Source: Auanema rhodensis (Eukaryota; Nematoda; Chromadorea; Rhabditida; Rhabditidae). From it: a stretch of DNA of 64,000 nt. The stretch lies in contig OZ059897.1 of NCBI GenBank assembly GCA_964057225.1, positions 20,646,001 to 20,710,000 of the forward strand, read 5' to 3'. A program made the translations under genes and the position numbers. The notes beneath the pieces are model-generated. The model was not told the origin of the DNA. It saw only the letters and a program-made list of their open reading frames with translations, and did no database searches. This document shows positions 56,111 through 64,000 of this stretch, piece by piece (the stretch's first letter is position 1; every line of letters starts with the position of its first letter).

Positions 56111-56221
56111 TTTCAAAATAATTTAGCAAAAAGTAGATGTTTTTAGATTCCTTTTTTCAAGGCAAAGACGATGGACAATGTTATTTAACGAAAAAATTAA
56201 TTCTTCAGGGTGAAAATCGAG

Positions 56222-56243
56222 GATATAAGTGTGAACTTATATC
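56222..56243. repeat. 9-bp inverted repeat, 4-nt spacer (offsets 259-280)
   Basis: GATATAAGT and ACTTATATC are exact reverse complements around the 4-nt spacer gtga or gtaa. One of the commonest polymorphisms of the satellite (A/G at offset 270) sits in the spacer, while the arms are almost invariant. Exceptions are the 2-bp loss at about 10440 (unit 30), tatgtgtg near 28922 (unit 83) and acttacatc near 39814 (unit 114). This is the strongest hairpin candidate in the monomer. Confidence 0.85.
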
Positions 56244-56252
56244 AGTTGATAT
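56239..56252. repeat. 6-bp inverted repeat, 2-nt spacer (offsets 276-289)
   Basis: ATATCA and TGATAT flank gt. It overlaps the right arm of the preceding inverted repeat, so the two structures would be mutually exclusive as hairpins. It is present in nearly all units; unit 57 has gataactc near 19942, which breaks it. Confidence 0.7.
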
Positions 56253-56278
56253 CTCGGTGCATTTTTAAGCTAGCGCAA

Positions 56279-56294
56279 ATCTGATAACACAGAT
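56279..56294. repeat. 5-bp inverted repeat (offsets 316-331)
   Basis: ATCTG and CAGAT flank ataaca. It is short enough to be chance in an AT-rich unit, but it is kept in nearly all copies. Units 2 and 15 (caaatatg) and unit 182 (caaatttg) lose the left arm, and units 24 and 34 (cacaaatc) alter the right arm. Confidence 0.5.
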
Positions 56295-57016
56295 CGACGC
56301 AGCTTAAAAATCCGCATCGAATGCACTATACTACATGGAAGAACGCTTAATACAAAAATTAGTTATGATCGTTTGAAAAATGATGCATTAGTGTATGTTG
56401 AGTTTCCATGTACACTCAACATTGCTTCCAAAAACATTTTGACAAAAATTTTTTCGAAAAATTTCAAAATAATTTAGCAAAAAGTAGATGTTTTTAGATT
56501 CCTTTTTTTAAGGCAAAGACGATGGACGATGTTATTCAACGAAAAAATTAATTCTTCAGGGTGAAAATCGAGGATATAAGTGTGAACTTATATCAGTTGA
56601 TATCTCGGTGCATTTTTAAGCTAGCGCAAATCTGATAACACAGATCGACGCAGCTTAAAAATCCGCATCGAATGCACTATACTACATTGAGAAACGCTTA
56701 ATACAAAAATTAGTTATGATCGTTTGAAAAATGATGCATTAGTGTATGTTGAGTTTCCATGTACACTCAACATTGCTTCCAAAAACATTTTGACAAAAAT
56801 TTTTTCGAAAAATTTCAAAATAATTTAGCAAAAAGTAGATGTTTTTAGATTCCTTTTTTTAAGGCAAAGACGATGGACGATGTTATTCAACGAAAAAATT
56901 AATTCTTCAGGGTGAAAATCGAGGATATAAGTGTGAACTTATATCAGTTGATATCTCGGTGCATTTTTAAGCTAGCGCAAATCTGATAACACAGATCGAC
57001 GCAGCTTAAAAATCCG

Positions 57017-58771
57017 CATCGAATGCACTATACTACATTGAGAAACGCTTAATACAAAAATTAGTTATGATCGTTTGAAAAATGATGCATTAGTGTATGT
57101 TGAGTTTCCATGTACACTCAACATTGCTTCCAAAAACATTTTGACAAAAATTTTTTCGAAAAATTTCAAAATAATTTAGCAAAAAGTAGATGTTTTTAGA
57201 TTCCTTTTTTCAAGGCAAAGACGATGGACAATGTTATTTAACGAAAAAATTAATTCTTCAGGGTGAAAATCGAGGATATAAGTGTAAACTTATATCAGTT
57301 GATATCTCGGTGCATTTTTAAGCTAGCGCAAATCTGATAACACAGATCGACACAGCTTAAAAATCCGCATCGAATGCACTATACGACATTGAGAAACGCT
57401 TAATACAAAAATTAGTTATGATCGTTTGAAAAATGATGCATTAGTGTATGTTGAGTTTCCATGTACACTCAACATTGCTTCCAAAAACATTTTGACAAAA
57501 ATTTTTTCGAAAAATTTCAAAATAATTTAGCAAAAAGTAGATGTTTTTAGATTCCTTTTTTCAAGGCAAAGACGATGGACAATGTTATTCAACGAAAAAA
57601 TTAATTCTTCAGGGTGAAAATCGAGGATATAAGTGTGAACTTATATCAGTTGATATCTCGGTACATTTTTAAGCTAGCGCAAATCTGATAACACAGATCG
57701 ACGCAGCTTAAAAATCCGCATCGAATGCACTATACTACATGGAAGAACGCTTAATACAAAAATTAGTTATGATCGTTTGGAAAATGATGCATTAGTGTAT
57801 GTTGAGTTTCCATGTACACTCAACATTGCTTCCAAAAACATTTTGACAAAAATTTTTTCGAAAAATTTCAAAATAATTTAGCAAAAAGTAGATGTTTTTA
57901 GATTCCTTTTCTCAAGGCAAAGACGATGGACAATGTTATTTAACGAAAAAATTAATTCTTCAGGGTGAAAATCGAGGATATAAGTGTGAACTTATATCAG
58001 TTGATATCTCGGTGCATTTTTAAGCTAGCGCAAATCTGATAACACAGATCGACGCAGCTTAAAAATCCGCATCGAATGCACTATACTACATGGAAGAACG
58101 CTTAATACAAAAATTAGTTATGATCGTTTGAAAAATGATGCATTAGTGTATGTTGAGTTTCCATGTACACTCAACATTGCTTCCAAAAACATTTTGACAA
58201 AAATTTTTTCGAAAAATTTCAAAATAATTTAGCAAAAAGTAGATGTTTTTAGATTCCTTTTTTTAAGGCAAAGACGATGGACGATGTTATTCAACGAAAA
58301 AATTAATTCTTCAGGGTGAAAATCGAGGATATAAGTGTGAACTTATATCAGTTGATATCTCGGTGCATTTTTAAGCTAGCGCAAATCTGATAACACAGAT
58401 CGACGCAGCTTAAAAATCCGCATCGAATGCACTATACTACATTGAGAAACGCTTAATACAAAAATTAGTTATGATCGTTTGAAAAATGATGCATTAGTGT
58501 ATGTTGAGTTTCCATGTACACTCAACATTGCTTCCAAAAACATTTTGACAAAAATTTTTTCGAAAAATTTCAAAATAATTTAGCAAAAAGTAGATGTTTT
58601 TAGATTCCTTTTTTTAAGGCAAAGACGATGGACGATGTTATTCAACGAAAAAATTAATTCTTCAGGGTGAAAATCGAGGATATAAGTGTGAACTTATATC
58701 AGTTGATATCTCGGTGCATTTTTAAGCTAGCGCAAATCTGATAACACAGATCGACGCAGCTTAAAAATCCG
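57017..58771. repeat. 5-unit block (units 164-168), partner copy
   Basis: This is the second copy of 51752-53506 at +5265 bp. The two T195/G214 units that close the block occur a further time as units 162-163 (56315-57016), 3510 bp after units 152-153. Confidence 0.87.
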
Positions 58772-61579
58772 CATCGAATGCACTATACTACATTGAGAAA
58801 CGCTTAATACAAAAATTAGTTATGATCGTTTGAAAAATGATGCATTAGTGTATGTTGAGTTTCCATGTACACTCAACATTGCTTCCAAAAACATTTTGAC
58901 AAAAATTTTTTCGAAAAATTTCAAAATAATTTAGCAAAAAGTAGATGTTTTTAGATTCCTTTTTTCAAGGCAAAGACGATGGACAATGTTATTCAACGAA
59001 AAAATTATTTCTTCAGGGTGAAAATCGAGGATATAAGTGTGAACTTATATCAGTTGATATCTCGGTACATTTTTAAGCTAGCGCAAATCTGATAACACAG
59101 ATCGACGCAGCTTAAAAATCCGCATCGAATGCACTATACTACATTGAGAAACGCTTAATACAAAAATTAGTTATGATCGTTTGAAAAATGATGCATTAGT
59201 GTATGTTGAGTTTCCATGTACACTCAACATTGCTTCCAAAAACATTTTGACAAAAATTTTTTCGAAAAATTTCAAAATAATTTAGCAAAAAGTAGATGTT
59301 TTTAGATTCCTTTTTTTAAGGCAAAGACGATGGACGATGTTATTCAACGAAAAAATTAATTCTTCAGGGTGAAAATCGAGGATATAAGTGTGAACTTATA
59401 TCAGTTGATATCTCGGTGCATTTTTAAGCTAGCGCAAATCTGATAACACAGATCGACGCAGCTTAAAAATCCGCATCGAATGCACTATACTACATTGAGA
59501 AACGCTTAATACAAAAATTAGTTATGATCGTTTGAAAAATGATGCATTAGTGTATGTTGAGTTTCCATGTACACTCAACATTGCTTCCAAAAACATTTTG
59601 ACAAAAATTTTTTCGAAAAATTTCAAAATAATTTAGCAAAAAGTAGATGTTTTTAGATTCCTTTTTTCAAGGCAAAGACGATGGACAATGTTATTTAACG
59701 AAAAAATTAATTCTTCAGGGTGAAAATCGAGGATATAAGTGTAAACTTATATCAGTTGATATCTCGGTACATTTTTAAGCTAGCGCAAATCTGATAACAC
59801 AGATCGACGCAGCTTAAAAATCCGCATCGAATGCACTATACTACATGGAAGAACGCTTAATACAAAAATTAGTTATGATCGTTTGAAAAATGATGCATTA
59901 GTGTATGTTGAGTTTCCATGTACACTCAACATTGCTTCCAAAAACATTTTGACAAAAATTTTTTCGAAAAATTTCAAAATAATTTAGCAAAAAGTAGATG
60001 TTTTTAGATTCCTTTTTTCAAGGCAAAGACGATGGACAATGTTATTCAACGAAAAAATTATTTCTTCAGGGTGAAAATCGAGGATATAAGTGTGAACTTA
60101 TATCAGTTGATATCTCGGTACATTTTTAAGCTAGCGCAAATCTGATAACACAGATCGACGCAGCTTAAAAATCCGCATCGAATGCACTATACTACATGGA
60201 AGAACGCTTAATACAAAAATTAGTTATGATCGTTTGAAAAATGATGCATTAGTGTATGTTGAGTTTCCATGTACACTCAACATTGCTTCCAAAAACATTT
60301 TGACAAAAATTTTTTCGAAAAATTTCAAAATAATTTAGCAAAAAGTAGATGTTTTTAGATTCCTTTTTTCAAGGCAAATACGATGGACAATGTTATTCAA
60401 CGAAAAAATTATTTCTTCAGGGTGAAAATCGAGGATATAAGTGTGAACTTATATCAGTTGATATCTCGGTACATTTTTAAGCTAGCGCAAATCTGATAAC
60501 ACAGATCGACGCAGCTTAAAAATCCGCATCGAATGCACTATACTACATGGAAGAACGCTTAATACAAAAATTAGTTATGATCGTTTGAAAAATGATGCAT
60601 TAGTGTATGTTGAGTTTCCATGTACACTCAACATTGCTTCCAAAAACATTTTGACAAAAATTTTTTCGAAAAATTTCAAAATAATTTAGCAAAAAGTAGA
60701 TGTTTTTAGATTCCTTTTTTCAAGGCAAAGACGATGGACAATGTTATTTAACGAAAAAATTAATTCTTCAGGGTGAAAATCGAGGATATAAGTGTAAACT
60801 TATATCAGTTGATATCTCGGTGCATTTTTAAGCTAGCGCAAATCTGATAACACAGATCGACGCAGCTTAAAAATTCGCATCGAATGCACTATACTACACT
60901 GAGAAACGCTTAATACAAAAATTAGTTATGATCGTTTGAAAAATGATGCATTAGTGTATGTTGAGTTTCCATGTACACTCAACATTGCTTCCAAAAACAT
61001 TTTGACAAAAATTTTTTCGAAAAATTTCAAAATAATTTAGCAAAAAGTAGATGTTTTTAGATTCCTTTTTTCAAGGCAAAGACGATGGACAATGTTATTT
61101 AACGAAAAAATTAATTCTTCAGGGTGAAAATCGAGGATATAAGTGTGAACTTATATCAGTTGATATCTCGGTACATTTTTAAGCTAGCGCAAATCTGATA
61201 ACACAGATCGACGCAGCTTAAAAATCCGCATCGAATGCACTATACTACATGGAAGAACGCTTAATACAAAAATTAGTTATGATCGTTTGAAAAATGATGC
61301 ATTAGTGTATGTTGAGTTTCCATGTACACTCAACATTGCTTCCAAAAACATTTTGACAAAAATTTTTTCGAAAAATTTCAAAATAATTTAGCAAAAAGTA
61401 GATGTTTTTAGATTCCTTTTTTCAAGGCAAAGACGATGGACAATGTTATTTAACGAAAAAATTAATTCTTCAGGGTGAAAATCGAGGATATAAGTGTAAA
61501 CTTATATCAGTTGATATCTCGGTGCATTTTTAAGCTAGCGCAAATCTGATAACACAGATCGACGCAGCTTAAAAATCCG

Positions 61580-64000
61580 CATCGAATGCACTATACTACA
61601 TTGAAAAACGCTTAATACAAAAATTAGTTATGATCGTTTGAAAAATGATGCATTCGTGTATGTTGAGTTTGCATGTACACTCAACATTGCTTCCAAAAAC
61701 ATTTTGACAAAAATTTTTTCGAAAAATTTCAAAATAATTTAGCAAAAAGTAGATGTTTTTAGATTCCTTTTTTCAAGGCAAAGACGATGGACAATGTTAT
61801 TTAACGAAAAAATTAATTCTTCAGGGTGAAAATCGAGGATATAAGTGTAAACTTATATCAGTTGATATCTCGGTGCATTTTTAAGCTAGCGCAAATCTGA
61901 TAACACAGATCGACGCAGCTTAAAAATCCGCATCGAATGCACTATACTACATTGAAAAACGCTTAATACAAAAATTAGTTATGATCGTTTGAAAAATGAT
62001 GCATTCGTGTATGTTGAGTTTGCATGTACACTCAACATTGCTTCCAAAAACATTTTGACAAAAATTTTTTCGAAAAATTTCAAAATAATTTAGCAAAAAG
62101 TAGATGTTTTTAGATTCCTTTTTTCAAGGCAAAGACGATGGACAATGTTATTCAACGAAAAAATTAATTCTTCAGGATGAAAATCGAGGATATAAGTGTG
62201 AACTTATATCAGTTGATATCTCGGTGCATTTTTAAGCTAGCGCAAATCTGATAACACAGATCGACGCAGCTTAAAAATCCGCATCGAATGCACTATACTA
62301 CATTGAGAAAAGTTTAATACAAAAATTAGTTATGATCGTTTGAAAAATGATGCATTAGTGTATGTTGGGTTTCCATGTACACTCAACATTGCTTCCAAAA
62401 ACATTTTGACAAAAATTTTTTCGAAAAATTTTAAAATAATTTAGCGAAAAGTAGATGTTTTTAGATTCGATTTTTCAAGGCAAAGACGATGGACAATGTT
62501 ATTCAACGAAAAAATTAATTCTTCAGGATGAAAATCGAGGATATAAGTGTGAACTTATATCAGTTGATATCTCGGTGCATTTTTAAGCTAGCGCAAATCT
62601 GATAACACAGATCGACGCAGCTTAAAAATCCGCATCGAATGCACTATACTACATTGAAAAACGCTTAATACAAAAATTAGTTATGATCGTTTGAAAAATG
62701 ATGCATTAGTGTATGTTGAGTTTCCATGTACACTCAACATTGCTTCCAAAAACATTTTGACAAAAATTTTTTCGAAAAATTTCAAAATAATTTACCAAAA
62801 AGTAGATGTTTTTAGATTCCATTTTTCAAGGCAAAGACGATAGACAATGTTATTCAACGAAAAAGTTAATTCTTCAGGGTGAAAATCGAGGATATAAGTG
62901 TGAACTTATATCAGTTGATATCTCGGTGCATTTTTAAGCTAGCGCAAATCTGATAACACAGATCGACGCAGCTTAAAAATCCGCATCGAATGCACTATAC
63001 TACACTGAGAAACGCTTAATACAAAAATTAGTTATGATCGTTTGAAAAATGATGCATTAGTGTATGTTGAGTTTCCATGTACACTCAACATTGCTTCCAA
63101 AAACATTTTGACAAAAATTTTTTCGAAAAATTTCAAAATAATTTAGCAGAAAGTAGATGTTTTTAGATTCCTTTTTTCAAGGCAAAGACGATGGACAATG
63201 TTATTCAACGAAAAAATTAATTCTTCAGGATGAAAATCGAGGATATAAGTGTGAACTTATATCAGTTGATATCTCGGTACATTTTTAAGCTAGCGCAAAT
63301 CTGATAACACAGATCGACGCAGCTTAAAAATCCGCATCGAATGCACTATACTACATGGAAGAACGCTTAATACAAAAATTAGTTATGATCGTTTGAAAAA
63401 TGATGCATTAGTGTATGTTGAGTTTCCATGTACACTCAACATTGCTTCCAAAAACATTTTGACAAAAATTTTTTCGAAAAATTTCAAAATAATTTACCAA
63501 AAAGTAGATGTTTTTAGATTCCATTTTTCAAGGCAAAGACGATAGACAATGTTATTCAACGAAAAAGTTAATTCTTCAGGGTGAAAATCGAGGATATAAG
63601 TGTGAACTTATATCAGTTGATATCTCGGTGCATTTTTAAGCTAGCGCAAATTTGATAACACAGATCGACGCAGCTTAAAAATCCGCATCGAATGCACTAT
63701 ACTACATTGAAAAACGCTTAATACAAAAATTAGTTATGATCGTTTGAAAAATGATGCATTCGTGTATGTTGAGTTTCCATGTACACTCAACATTGCTTCC
63801 AAAAACATTTTGACAAAAATTTTTTCGAAAAATTTCAAAATAATTTAGCAAAAAGTAGATGTTTTTAGATTCCTTTTTTCAAGGCAAAGACGATGGACAA
63901 TGTTATTCAACGAAAAAATTAATTCTTCAGGGTGAAAATCGAGGATATAAGTGTAAACTTATATCAGTTGATATCTCGGTGCATTTTTAAGCTAGCGCAA
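61580..64000. repeat. Right-end zone of more divergent monomers (units 177-183)
   Basis: These units carry many changes not seen elsewhere: cattcgtgtatg (61653, 62004 and 63758) with tttgcatg in units 177-178; gttgggt, ttttaaaata, gattcgattt and agtttaat in unit 179; tttacc (62791 and 63493), gattccattt, gatagac and aaaagttaatt shared by units 180 and 182; ggatgaaaa in units 178, 179 and 181; tagcagaaag in unit 181. Several fall inside the core that is otherwise nearly invariant. The unit length stays 351 bp. Rising divergence is expected towards the edge of a satellite array, but the edge is not reached here. The last unit is cut by the window end after 315 bases. Confidence 0.8.

Larger units (their letters stand above)
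56026..56149. repeat. Conserved core of the monomer (offsets 63-186), shown in unit 161
   Basis: Across the array this roughly 124-bp segment has no recurrent polymorphism; I saw only scattered private substitutions, for example at offset 136 in units 3 and 16, caagataat near 41799, ttccgaaaac at 40004, 41408 and 45547, gcgaaaag at 40054, 46649, 49106 and 62445, and a to g in the 9-bp stem at 62368. The remaining two thirds of the monomer carries all the shared variant sites. The segment holds the 9-bp inverted repeat, the TTTTTCGAAAAA palindrome and the A-rich stretch ending gcaaaaagtagatg. Low variability in one part of a satellite monomer is a known sign of a protein-binding or positioning constraint, but gene conversion can produce the same look. 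No function is shown here. Confidence 0.6.
55964..56314. repeat. Reference satellite monomer (unit 161), 351 bp
   Basis: This unit carries the common base at nearly every variable site and serves as the offset reference. A monomer of this type has about 110 G+C out of 351 bases. Landmarks: gcactatactac at 9-20; ttgagaaac at 23-30 (alternative form tggaagaac, three linked changes at 23, 26 and 27); a conserved core at 63-186; A5T6CGA5T3 at 130-150; a pyrimidine run ccttttttc at 187-195; a cluster of inverted repeats at 259-289; gatatc at 285-290; gctagc at 306-311; gatcgacgcagc at 329-340. Recurrent polymorphic offsets are 18 (T/G), 62 (A/G), 187 (C/T), 193 (T/C), 195 (C/T), 214 (A/G or C at a neighbouring context), 223 (C/T), 234 (T/G), 236 (A/G), 237 (A/T), 270 (A/G), 292 (C/T), 296 (G/A), 314 (A/G) and 336 (G/A). 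The choice of start base is arbitrary. Confidence 0.95.
1..64000. repeat. 351-bp tandem satellite DNA array, whole window
   Basis: The sequence is a head-to-tail array of a 351-bp AT-rich monomer starting catcgaatgc. Unit starts at 1, 352, 703, 1054 and onward to 63686 stay in phase once seven small or large length changes are added back, giving 182 complete units and a 315-base partial one. All units have the same orientation. Single-base differences between units are few. Each copy carries stop codons in all frames I followed, and no open frame runs across units. Nothing flanks or interrupts the array apart from two deletion junctions. Satellites of about 150-180 or 300-360 bp are typical of eukaryotic centromeric or pericentromeric heterochromatin, and 351 bp is about two nucleosome repeats. 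That location is inference. I do not recognise the family and cannot assign a species. Confidence 0.98.

Noticed and set aside
56099-56118. CENP-B box-like motif around TTCGAAAA
   Set aside because: The TTCG and the following A fit the start of the mammalian box, but the essential CGGG end is absent (tcaa instead). The match is no better than expected in an AT-rich repeat.
56086-56119. Bacterial-type promoter: ttgaca in the core, followed by AT-rich DNA
   Set aside because: There is no TATAAT-like element at the right distance (tttcaa lies there), and the context is a eukaryotic satellite with no gene to serve.
56222-56243. Rho-independent terminator at the 9-bp hairpin
   Set aside because: The stem is AT-rich and is followed by agttgatatc rather than a T-run, and no transcript is suggested.
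1-64000. CRISPR array or other short repeat-spacer system
   Set aside because: The whole 351-bp unit is repeated. There are no unique spacers between short repeats, and no cas-like gene is present.
1-64000. A single regular higher-order repeat through the array, as in human alpha satellite
   Set aside because: Block offsets of 2, 4, 7, 8, 9, 10, 13 and 15 units all occur and none continues over the whole window. Only the 7-unit pair at 46136-51049 is a clean adjacent repeat.
1-64000. Assembly artefact from a looped repeat graph
   Set aside because: Blocks carry different private changes and indels, and many unique marks occur once, which a simple looping error would not give. Local collapse or expansion still cannot be excluded without reads.

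Overview
The whole 64,000-base window is one uninterrupted head-to-tail satellite DNA array. The monomer is 351 bp, about 31% GC by my count on one copy. I traced 182 complete units plus a final partial unit of 315 bases (63686-64000), all in the same orientation. I see no protein-coding gene, RNA gene, transposon, CRISPR array or unique flanking sequence. The array runs off both ends. A homogeneous array this size, with a monomer close to two nucleosomes long, points to constitutive heterochromatin of a eukaryotic chromosome (centromeric, pericentromeric or subtelomeric). The base composition would fit an insect or another invertebrate, but I do not recognise the satellite and cannot name the species.

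Offsets below count from the first base of catcgaatgc (position 1 of the window). Only seven units depart from 351 bp: unit 30 (-2), units 48 and 50 (+1 each), unit 65 (-124), units 122 and 126 (-1 each) and unit 127 (-71). Adding these changes back keeps every checked unit start in phase from base 1 to base 63686. Most variation lies at about 15 recurrent single-base sites at offsets 18-62 and 187-336. Offsets 63-186 carry only rare private changes. The monomer contains several short inverted repeats. The best are a 9-bp stem with a 10-nt spacer (offsets 81-108) and a 9-bp stem with a 4-nt spacer (259-280).

Layout: (1) 1 to about 15,000, units with the C193, T187/G214 and G314 variants, arranged as overlapping 4- to 7-unit duplications at offsets of 10, 13 and 15 units; (2) about 15,000-22,464, a transition zone where A270/G270, T237 and G62 variants mix, with 2-unit and 4-unit duplications; (3) a breakpoint at 22465-22480 inside truncated unit 65; (4) 22,692 to about 44,100, units carrying G62, A296 and A336, with 4- and 15-unit offsets; (5) a second breakpoint with 20-bp filler at 44280-44299; (6) 46,136-51,049, a clean tandem duplication of a 7-unit block, followed to about 59,000 by 9-, 10- and 15-unit echoes; (7) about 61,580-64,000, units with clearly more private mutations, as expected towards an array edge.

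No single higher-order period runs through the window. The pattern is that of repeated unequal exchange or segmental duplication of multi-monomer blocks, always in whole multiples of 351 bp. I found no hidden gene system. The points of interest are the structure, the conserved core, the breakpoints and the zonation of the array.
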